64,000 nucleotides of DNA, from NCBI GenBank assembly GCA_022495995.1, contig JAFEMH010002566.1, positions 124,001 to 188,000 on the forward strand, in the 5' to 3' direction. Position 1 is the stretch's first letter, and every line of letters begins with the position of its first letter. Positions 35,966-44,791 of the stretch are shown here, in pieces. The position numbers were made by a program, and so were the translations under genes. The DNA comes from Adenophora triphylla var. japonica. Lineage: Eukaryota > Streptophyta > Magnoliopsida > Asterales > Campanulaceae. The notes under the pieces were generated by a model, which saw only the letters and a program-made list of their open reading frames with translations, had not been told where the DNA came from and did no database searches.

Positions 35966-36239
35966 TGAAGTCTCGAATGCATCGTATGCATGTACGTAGT
36001 AAAAAATACATTGAAAAATATTCACCAAAATTTTCCTCGACAACATATGGAAAGCAATTGTGAAAATAAATTCACAAAAAATACATCAAAATATATAATC
36101 CATACAAACAGACATAATCCATACATAAAAAAATATAATCCAAAAATACATCAAAATATATATCCAAAAATACAAACAGACATAATCCACACATCATCCC
36201 AAACTCATCCTAAACCGATAGACACTAAATGTGATATCC

Positions 36240-39067
36240 TAAACTCTCGTGCACCCGCACAACGATAGCTCGAGGTCATCAGTAGTGCCATCCGCGAGCA
36301 ATGGAAGTAGCCTATCTCTCGATCGCGGGTAGTGGCTGACGACTACGATGATGTGGAATGTCACCGCGGGCTCACGATCGGATTACTAATCCGAACATGA
36401 CTCCTAGCTCGAAACCACTCCATATAGTCCTGGAGTCACCGGAGGAGATGTAGTCACCGACGGCCCCAAACGACGAACCGGATCGTAAGCCTCCACGTTG
36501 TACTCCATCCACTCGCCCCAAACATCATCACGATCGCCATACACCTTCTTGTACTCCCTTATGACCACCCATCAAAATGCACGTCGAGATAGGCAAGGGG
36601 GACATCCTAGGGATCCTCTCGCCGGATCGCGAATCGCTCGGTCACCCTGGCCAGCATATACGCCTCGGCGATGCCTAAGAAGCGTATAACACCTCTGAAG
36701 TATGAAACCGGTAAAAGCGCATCCACCCCTGGGCACCATAAGGCGTCCAACATACCTATAACTCACTTTGTTAGCAAACATGAACAGAATACTTTCAATG
36801 GGACTGAGGGAGTATAACAATTTAAATATAAAAAGCTCACCCTCTCAACAGCATCCCGTCTAGGGTGCGTCGAAACTCGAGCAGATGCTCCATCTCCCCG
36901 CCACTCTATCAGCGTGACCATCTCCGGCTCTGGCCGCCTCTCCCGCCAATCCGGCTCAAAGTCGCCTAAGTCCGGAAGTACTCGTATATCCAGCCCGAAA
37001 AGTATTTTAGAAATATGTCAAAAAAGACATCTCGTTTAGAAAAAAAGGAGTAATAAATAAATATTAAATATTACCTCTGTGAGAGTCGAAGAGCCTCCCA
37101 TCTCGAGCGCATCCGATCTCGGACGCCTTCCCCAACTCGCGATAGATGTACGCCAAAGCAATGATCCCCGTGCGAGACGCCCAAATCTCTCAAGATCCAC
37201 GCACAGGAAAGATAAGCCGCAGCATCTTATCCCGACTTCGTCCACAAACAAATGCGGCAACCCAAGAGGAACAGGAGATAAGTGGATGCACGCCGGTCAT
37301 CCGACATGTCTCGAACGGGCCTCAAAGGCAAGACGGAGCTCACGTAATGTGTAGGACGTGCCCCTCGAAGCCCGATGAGGTGTCTCTCAGTATCCGCGTA
37401 GGTCGCCTCGGATCCGCCGTCCTAACAGAAAACCCGCATACCGACACCTATAAATTGTAAATGAAGAATATGTCAAATGCAGCCAACCAAAGCTCTACAT
37501 ATTGAAAATGAAAAATATAACAACAATATACCTAAAATATGAGCGACGTCACGCATCGTAATCGTCATCTCCCACCGCATGCGAAACGTGTTAGTCTCGT
37601 GAGACCACCGTTCCACAAATGCCGCTGCCAGCCGCCGAGCTAGTCCGGCGAATGGTGGTATCACGCAGCGATGGATACCCGTAGCATCGATCGCAGCCAA
37701 CCATGCTCGATCATCCTCGGCCAGTCTATCACGCGAGAACCTGTTTAAAGATTTATCAATAACAATTTTTAGAATTTCACAATAATGATTACATTAAAAC
37801 AAATGTTTCGTCAAAGTTTATTTTTGTAAACAAATAGCTTACCTATCGAGATGCCGATGCCCGGTATGGAACTTCACCACCGATCAAGCTGGGGTTGCCC
37901 CAAATCTCTCGGGCTCGGTGATGACCGAACCCGTATAACAAATCACAAACCTCAGGGCCGCCACCTGGGTCGCTCACAATCTGCCATGATGGTGGCTCCT
38001 CCTCACCCGCACCCGCACCCGCACCCGCACCCGCACCCGCACCCTGCCTCCTCCTCCGTCCCTGCCCTCTAGCCACATCCTGACCCCTCCTCCTCCTATG
38101 ACTCAATGGTCTAACCTCCGCCTCCACCTCCGCCTCCTCCTCCTCCTGGCCTCCTCCTCCTCCTCCTCCCCCTCCTCCTCCTCCTCATCAGACTCAGAAA
38201 CTAAGACCTCCTCGGGAATACCCGTCTCATCATCATCCTCAGAACTCTCATCAACCAAATCATGCCTATGCCTGTCATGTTCCTTTTTGCTGCGCTCCTC
38301 GGCCTTCCTCTTCCTGTTAGACATAGTCATAGGTTCACGTCCCTACAAATTTTTTTAATAAGATAGTTAAATACAACAGTGATAAAAACAATCTACAACA
38401 AATCATCAATCTACAATTTTTGGTTCTATTTTCGCTCACAGATCACATTTCAGTGTGCCTATACACGAATTGTACTGAATCAATTCGTGTATATTCATAC
38501 GAATAATATGGTATCAGTTCGTATATAGGCATACGAAACACAATGGAATAATGTTTAGTTAATTTCGTATGCCTATACACGAATTGCTAAGAACAATTTC
38601 GTGTAATTTTCATACGAATAGAAGGACCATTTTCGTGTATAGGCAAACGAATCAACCTAAACATTGTTCATTGTGGTTCGTATGACCATATACGAAAATA
38701 TTGGAATTAGCTTCGTATAATTTTACACGAACTATTGTGAAATAGAACGTGTAAAATTATACGAAACAATCACATTCCGTAAAACCTATTTCGCAAATAC
38801 AATTTCAAACCCAGCTCATCTTCAACGATGGAAACAACGCATTCAAACCCAGTTCATAACATCTCATTTTATAACCCAGTTCATCAAACTAATTTTTGAA
38901 TATAATGATACTCTCTTTTGACCTAAACTTCATAAAATCGAGGCCAGGGAAGGAGGGATTACCTTCTTTACAGGCACCGTCCTAGATGATGTCCCAGCGG
39001 CCATGGAAGCGGCGGTACCAGCGGCGGAAGCACCGGGCTTAATTGCCGGAATTTTCATCTTCACCAT
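36240..39067 (-). pseudogene. Plant mobile domain (PMD) gene in the MULE
   Basis: Exon 1 (39067-38963) encodes MVKMKIPAIKPGASAAGTAA and ends at a GTAATC donor. Exon 2 starts at 38342 with a basic then Glu-rich region (SDEEEEEGEEEEEE), changes frame in the GGA run near 38130, then AGAGAGAGAG repeats and DLLYGFGHHRAREIWGNP. Exon 3 (37740-37532) has the clearest PMD signature: AAFVERWSHETNTFRMRWEM, then TITMRDVAHILG. Exon 4 (37447-37075), exon 5 (about 36985-36841) and exon 6 (from 36755) continue the domain (YIYRELGKAS; near 36400 DYMEWFRARSHVRISNP). PMD proteins (MAIN/MAIL1 in Arabidopsis) act in gene silencing and genome stability, and the domain is known from transposons. The frame changes suggest a pseudogene. 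Intron 1 holds palindrome cluster E. Confidence 0.8.
38448..38770. repeat. Palindrome cluster E, in intron 1 of the PMD gene
   Basis: About eight palindromes of a slightly different type (TTCGTATGCCTATACACGAA, TTCGTGTATATTCATACGAA) in 320 bp. This is the densest and most varied of the five clusters. Confidence 0.83.
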
Positions 39068-39186
39068 TGTTGTAGCGTCGTTGGTTCGTCTTCGTCGCCG
39101 TCGTTCGTGTGTACGAGAGAGAAAAGAGACGCTTGAACGGTTGGAGGGAATGAGGAATGAAAAAAAAAAAAAAAAAAATTATATAT

Positions 39187-39250
39187 AAATGGGCATTTTC
39201 GTCATTTCCACGTGCCTTGCAAGTTTCATGCCTTGCAAATAAAATTCACC
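39187..39250. repeat. MULE right terminal inverted repeat
   Basis: Reverse complement begins GGTGAATTTTATTTGCAAGG and contains a second CTTGCAAGGCACG. It is imperfectly paired with 27982-28045. An A run of 18 (39160-39177) lies just inside. Confidence 0.85.
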
Positions 39251-39648
39251 GTTCATTGGTAGGGAGTATGCATTCTTATTTACTTGATGCAGGTGATGGC
39301 TGCAACATTAGGAACTTGTATCTACTTGATGACCTCTGTATCAGTGTAATGTGAGTCATATTAGCATGGAAATATCAAGTTATCCACTAATTTAAAAGCA
39401 TTCGAACTGTTAGATACAGGGCCCAACAGTGTATATCATGCCTAGTATTCTTGGTGTTGGGAAAATAAATGGGAGTTGGGGGGGGGGGGGCGCACAGTCC
39501 AGGACCTTTCCAAACTAGAGAGCTTTGATAACATTTTTAGTTACCCAATCATTTAATGCTTAAGCAATTATAGAGAGAGGTGTGCATGAAAAGCCCTACT
39601 GCTTTAAAATAGTTTTCCTATGTTCTAAGCTATTTCCTTCTGTTTCAG

Positions 39649-39876
39649 GAAATAAAGGTATTACGGGGATTAGAGCATCCTAATATTGTACAATACTTGG
39701 GAAGTGAAATTGTAAGTAAACCTTTTCTGATGTTATCCCGTGAGAATCAGGTTTTGTTCTATTTAGTTTCATTATAAAAAGTATAATTAATAGGGAGATC
39801 TCTGTTATTGTGTAGATTGAGGATCACTTTTGCATATGTACACCCTGGCTCCATCAATAAGTATGTCCGTGACAGG
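39649..39876 (+). pseudogene. Captured MAPKKK kinase fragment
   Basis: An exon of 63 bp (39649-39711), bounded by TTTCAG and GTAAGT, encodes LRGLEHPNIVQYLGSEI preceded by EIKV. This is the alphaC-beta4 part of a protein kinase, of the plant MAPKKK type. After a 104-bp intron, the next exon (from 39816) reads IEDHFCI, then in another frame YVHPGSINKYVRDR, the following segment of MEKK/MAPKKK3-5-like kinases. The frame change reflects a small deletion. Introns are kept, so the piece was copied from genomic DNA. No catalytic loop is present; it cannot make a kinase. Confidence 0.78.
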
Positions 39877-39970
39877 TTTCTCATTCTCTGCAAATAATAG
39901 CAAAAAATAATTCTTACGTTGTGGTGCTGTAACGGAATGCGTCGTACGTCATTCTTTCGTTGAGGATCAC

Positions 39971-40536
39971 TTGATGTTTTTGCTATGAGAAATATCAACC
40001 TTACTAAGGTGCTTATGTTTATCCTAACAGTATGTGTTTTCTCTATTTGGCTTATTCTCAATCACGGTGAGTGTGTTAATGCTATTTCCTGTTCACCAGA
40101 TTGAAAGTCGTCCTCTGCAAAATAAGGATCTGCCAGCACTTGATGATAGCACTAATGGGTATATAAATCATTTACTCATATATTTTTACTTTATACATTT
40201 AGGCCTGTCCAAGTTTTTTTTTTTTTCATTTTTTTTTCTCATTCCCTTTCTGTTCTTTTTACTCGAACCCCTTGAGTATTTTGGTCTAACTGCCCCTCAA
40301 TTTCTGAAACAGGTCTTTCCCTTATCTTTTTTATGTCGATTTTGAAGCATCCATGGCAGATCAAAGAGCCCAGAATGCTCTATCACATCTAAAGGTTTCT
40401 TTATTTGAACTTCAGCTAATCTTGGGCTAATTTAATCTTGATTTTGATGATAAAGAAGTCACCATTCTTTTTGCAGGAATTTGCTACCTTCTTGAGTGTA
40501 CTGGGGAGTTATCTTGTGGACACTAGCTTGGCATAA
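39971..40536 (+). pseudogene. Captured arogenate dehydratase ACT-domain fragment
   Basis: Four exon pieces with splice sites are visible. 39971-40008 encodes DVFAMRNINLTK; 40100-40158 encodes IESRPLQNKDLPALDDSTNG; 40313-40394 includes YVDFEASMADQRAQNALSHL; and 40477-40536 encodes EFATFLSVLGSYLVDTSLA and a TAA stop. Together they are the C-terminal ACT regulatory domain of arogenate/prephenate dehydratase, the last steps of phenylalanine synthesis; ESRP is the conserved Phe-binding motif. The catalytic domain is absent. Introns are present. The natural stop codon shows that the 3' end of the gene was captured. Confidence 0.85.
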
Positions 40537-40887
40537 TGGTTTTTGGATTCTTGTAAGGTAACTGACTAACTGTGTTATTAGAAACTGTTAAATATTTTGT
40601 GTGATCGCTGATAGCATTTGAAGACATTTTCTGTCCTACACATTCTACTTTGACTTCTTTTTTTGGTGACTTTACTACTCGTGAAGGATTCTAGAGTTTA
40701 GTGAAGGTACAATAGGTCAGATGTTAGGATTTTGAGCATTTGCCTAGTTTATTTATAAAACAAGCTTAACCTTTTTTACATTCTGCTGATAGATCCCCCA
40801 AGTATATTACTAATTGCAACTCTTTCCTCTATCTAATTGCAACTTACTAGGCTAACATATTAATGTCTTGCTTGTGCTGCATGTGTA

Positions 40888-41226
40888 GACAAAACTGTTG
40901 TAAATAATGATGCTTATGGTTCTACAAGGGCAATCCATGCATCATTTAAGCACTGGGAACAAATGCATCATGAAAGGTCATATTACAGTTAATATTCCCT
41001 TCGGGTTGAACAAGAGTCAGAGTATATTGGGTGACAAGTAATGGAAAGAAAAACTGTTAATATTTCCCTTCTAGATAATGTTAACGCTGATTGAGAATTG
41101 TTCTTATATATGTTTATCCGTTTCATTAATAATTGCTTACAGACATTCAGCCAAGTGTGCTTTTTTAACTTTGCAAGCAGAGTATTTGAAGTTCGTCAGG
41201 CCCCATGGGCAATTAGTGATCAACCT
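40888..41226 (+). other. Exon-like pieces of an unidentified captured gene
   Basis: TGTAG at 40884-40888 precedes a stretch encoding DKTVVNNDAYGSTRAIHASF then KHWEQMHHER, ending at a GTCA-type site near 40977. A second piece after GCAG near 41178 encodes VFEVRQAPWAISDQP. They have coding character and splice-like borders but I do not recognise them. They may belong to the DUF3054 gene downstream or to a fourth source. Confidence 0.35.
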
Positions 41227-41474
41227 CGTTTTTAATAACGAGGGCTTTTGATTGGTGAGTTGTCGAACATATGCCAAGAAAGAAATAGAAATAATATTAC
41301 AGCTTAAACTTAATAATGGAATATTTTTGGAAATTTCAGTAGGAACAAAGATTCTTTCGGGGTAGAGGGGGTAGTACTCATGCAAGCTCGGCTGCACGTG
41401 CTGTATAATTGTTCATCTATGTGTTTATTGTGTATGGCTTTTGATGTTGTTAATCTCTTTTTTTTTTTTTTTAG

Positions 41475-42051
41475 AAAAGTGGCTTTACTTGCTGGAGGAG
41501 ACGTATTGGCTATACTTATATTTTCTGCAATAGGGAGATTTAGTCATGGCTTCTCTGTTTTTGACACTGAAACCTTGCGAACTGCAGACCCATTTATGGC
41601 AGGTACGAGTTTAATTTCCTCTTATGTATTTCTTTCTGTTTTGTTTGTTTGCCTTTTTCTTTTGAATGGATTGGAATTGTGTGATTTTTATGAAATAAAA
41701 TTAACCCCAAAGCAACTAATTAACAAAAATTGCAAATAAGCTGCCCAGTTACCATTAATTTGATAATTATAATTTCCGGTTCCTAGGAGAGAATGTATTC
41801 CTTGGTTCCTTGTACGCATCTGCTTTGGGAGCCTTTGCAGGTTTATCTCTGACATATTTGTGTAGAGTTTAGAGAGCTGTCTAACATTCATTTGTATTTC
41901 ATAGCTTGTTATAATGTTCTGTATTCTTCTTAATTTTATGTCTCATTTTGTTTTCCATTTTTGAAGGACATCTTGTCCTCTATTCTGTTTTAATGTGATT
42001 AGGAAGGTGGAATCCTTGGGATAAGATCGGTGATTCATACCACTACCGGAG
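41475..42051 (+). pseudogene. Captured DUF3054 protein fragment
   Basis: The exon 41475-41602, after a T-rich tract and TTAG, encodes KVALLAGGDVLAILIFSAIG then RFSHGFSVFDTETLRTADPF. This matches the N-terminal part of the DUF3054 membrane protein family, usually plastid-targeted in plants and of unknown function. Further exon-like pieces follow at about 41788-41840 (ENVFLGSLYASALGAFA) and 42003-42051 (GILGIRSVIHTTTGG), less certain. Only a fragment is present. Confidence 0.7.
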
Positions 42052-42448
42052 GTAATTAGTTTAGACTGATATTTTTCTCATTTAAGTTCTAACCCCTTAG
42101 GTTCTGTTTAGTTTATCATATTGGTATCACTCGTTTTCACTAATCATACACACTTGAACCACAGGAATGCAATGCTAGCATAAAGGACCAAGGTGTTCGT
42201 GTTAGCAGAAAGAATATTGGAAAGAAAGAATATTGGAAGTTTGAGCAGAACAACGGAAGTAATAATCATGTGCAATTTTTTTTATCTCACTTTTATGTTG
42301 GTTTTGAGAATTTGATGAATGTTGAATTTGATTTTTCATGTTTTTATTGAATGTTTAATTGATTTGTAATTAAATGTTGGTATTTTGGTGGTTGAACATT
42401 GTTGCAGGTAGTTTTTTAAATATTTCAATTTTTTTTTTTCAATTCTGA

Positions 42449-42792
42449 ACAATTTACCGACGGACATTTCCGTCGGTAAATTTCTTAAAAATGATAATAT
42501 TATTACCGACGGAAATAACCGTCGGTTATTAGCAGAATTACCGACGAAAATATCCGTCGGTAATCTCTCCGGCAATATGCCGGTCATTGGCCGGCAACTT
42601 TCTTTACCGACGGACCATTTCCGACAACATAAATGTCTTTACCGACGGACGATCCGTCGGTATTACCGACGGAAAGAGTCCGTCGGTATTACCAACCAGA
42701 ATATACCGACGGACTCCGACGGACTTTTTCCGTCGGTAAACACTTATTAGCGACGAAAATTGATCTTTACCGACGAAAATTTCCGTCGGTAA
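42449..42792. repeat. CACTA right subterminal repeats
   Basis: More than a dozen copies of TTACCGACGGA / TCCGTCGGTAA in both orientations, matching the left array. The terminus CAGTTTCTAGTAGTG follows at 42798-42812. Confidence 0.88.
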
Positions 42793-42815
42793 AAGGTCAG
42801 TTTCTAGTAGTGTAA

Positions 42816-42882
42816 CAATATTTACTTTTTTTATTATTCGTGTAAAGTTAAACTAGGAACCTTACTGCGAGACGAATTGGAG
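42816..42882. mobile_element. MITE, right half, split by the CACTA insertion
   Basis: Contains GGAACCTTACTGCGAGACG and ends GGAG before TA. It mirrors the left end at 25825 and was one MITE with it before the CACTA inserted. Confidence 0.55.
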
Positions 42883-43781
42883 TATTAGTTTTAACAAAAA
42901 CTTTCAATAAATATATGTTAATGCAATATTTCCTAAAAGGAGATGAAGTATCAGGTGAAACAATGTTTAGATTATCAAAAGTGTCTTAATTATGAATCAA
43001 ATTATATTAAAAATAAAAACATGTAATAAATATATATGTATCTAATAGGTCACTAAAAAGTTGGAACATTGTGTAAAATAAATTTGAGATTATCAAAAAT
43101 CTCCTAATTTAAAAACATGTACATTTAATAACTCCTAATGAAACATAGAACTTAAGTTAATTTAGTTTAGTATTATCAAAAGACTAATAATATTTAACTT
43201 ATACAACTTAAATATCAAATAATTAAAAGGCAAATTCATCATGTATTAAAACAACTAAAAGAATATTACTCAATAAATAAAAGTGTATCTAATAAGTCAT
43301 AATAGAAGATGAAATTTGAGATTATCAAAAGTCTCAAACTTTAATAATGTTTGGATTATCAAAAGCCTCATAATCATAAATCAAAATAATTTAAACATTA
43401 AAACATGTAATAAATATATGTGCTTCTAATATATCATAGAGAAGATGGAACATTGGTAAAAAAAAATTAAGATTATCAAAAATATCTTAATATATATAAT
43501 TAATGTAACTTAATTAAATGAATTGTATATGCTAAATGTTATGAAATCGAAAGTTAGATTTATAACAATTATTATTTATTTTTAACAAAAAAGGTTCAGT
43601 ACCTATATATTTATGCAATGAGTTCTAACGGGAGATGAACCATAAGGTAAAATAATATTTGTATTATCCAAAGTCTCTTATTTATAAATCAAATTAAATT
43701 AAAAATTAAAACATGTAATGCATATATGTGAATATAATAAGTTCCTAGAAGATGAAACACTAGAAAAAATAACTTTGATAT
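42883..43781. repeat. AT-rich degenerate repeat block, middle part
   Basis: No gene. Phrases such as ATTATCAAAAGTCTC, AACATGTAATAAATATATG and GATGAAACATTAGGTGAAA recur at irregular spacing (about 75-300 bp). The same phrases continue on the far side of the gypsy element, so the block was one unit before that insertion. Confidence 0.65.
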
Positions 43782-44526
43782 TGTTTTGGTCAAATTTCGA
43801 CAAGTGATTGTAAATAACCAATATTTCAAGGAAAGAATTGGGTGAATTGGAATATAGATTTGTGTGTAATCAAAATGAAAATGACAAAGGATTTTGACGA
43901 GGAAAGCCCTTGAACAACTCGTTCGCCGGCATAAAACCTCGGGAGATTTTGGAACCTACCTTGACCAAAGTTTTACTATGATCGGTGAGTTACAAGCTCG
44001 GAAGTATGGAGAGAGATTACAAGAGTGTGAGTGTGTGAAAATACATGTGTTTTTCATAATCTCCATACCCCTATTTATAATAAGGGTAAAATAAAAAGAT
44101 AATAATCAAATCCCTAAAAACTAGGCATGATGGAGTTACTGAGGAGAAGATTTCGGGCATGACTGTTGATGGTGGTTGGTGAAGAGTCGTGGTTGAATTG
44201 GTCTTCTATGAGTGCACAATTATCTCCTAAAAATAGGAACCGCAAAAGCTGCTCCCAAGTTGGTCCGGCTTCAAGATGTTGATGAAGACGTTGAGCCAAG
44301 ATGTCGGTCCAAGATGTGAACTCAACATGTAAAGTCAACTTGTAAAAAGTCAACTTGTAAAAAGTCAACTTGTGGACCAAGTTGTGGACCAAGTTGTGGA
44401 CCAAGTTGTGGAGATCAAGTTATAGAGGTCAAGTTGTGGAGATCGTGATCGCCGAGGCGCTTCGACATGCCGAACCCGCTTTAAGATGCCAACCATATAC
44501 ATATAGTGAAAAATCCGTCCCCAACA
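43782..44526 (-). repeat. 3' LTR of the gag-only gypsy element
   Basis: 745 bp. It contains a minus-strand TATA box (TATAAATA, 44072-44079 on +) and short tandem repeats of AAAAAGTCAACTTGT and ACCAAGTTGTGG. It differs from the other LTR mostly in a cluster at 44445-44490. Confidence 0.85.
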
Positions 44527-44791
44527 ATTGCCCCCAAAATTTCTTGAATCGGAGAAAACTTGGAGATTCAAGGAATTTTAAAACTGCTACTCTCCCCATC
44601 GACATTAAGGAAGCGGTTGATTACGCCAAAGAGTTGTCGAACGCCTTGAATGATGCTTCTAAGTCCTTGATAGAAACCAAGATAAAGCTTTAAGAAACAT
44701 TAGTTAAGATGTTTTGAAATTTGGTATGTTAGATGAGGGTTGGTCCTCAAAATTTTTATATTTGATTTGGCATGTCTTTGAGAGACACTTT

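Larger units (their letters stand above)
27982..39250 (-). mobile_element. Mutator-like element (MULE) nested in the CACTA
   Basis: The 11.3-kb element is flanked by a perfect 9-bp target duplication GTTCATTGG (27973-27981 and 39251-39259), the size typical of Mutator. The terminal inverted repeats are about 60 bp and imperfect, with TTATTTGCAAGGCA near both tips and a second CTTGCAAGGCACG copy. Both genes read on the minus strand: transposase with OTU-like tail (28428-31780) and a plant-mobile-domain gene (36240-39067). Between them is a 3.7-kb satellite. Palindromes TTTCGTGTA..TACACGAAA occur in five clusters. Both genes carry frameshifts, so the copy is probably inactive. Confidence 0.93.
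25980..42812. mobile_element. CACTA (En/Spm) element carrying host gene fragments
   Basis: The ends are CACTACTAGAAACAGG (25980) and CAGTTTCTAGTAGTG (42798-42812), a perfect inverted CACTA terminus of about 13 bp. The 3-bp target duplication TAA is at 25977-25979 and 42813-42815. Both ends have dense subterminal TACCGACGGA / TCCGTCGGTA repeats. The element spans 16.8 kb, of which 11.3 kb is a nested MULE; about 5.5 kb is its own. I find no TNPD-type transposase. Instead the right part carries exon and intron fragments of three host genes. It is thus a non-autonomous Pack-CACTA-type element. Confidence 0.92.

Noticed and set aside
37851..38358. Plus-strand His-Pro and Ser-rich ORFs
   Set aside because: Low-complexity shadows of the Glu/Gly-rich exon 2 of the PMD gene on the minus strand.
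39003..39188. Plus-strand 61-codon ORF
   Set aside because: It is antisense to exon 1 of the PMD gene, and the splice donor and initiation context fit the minus strand.
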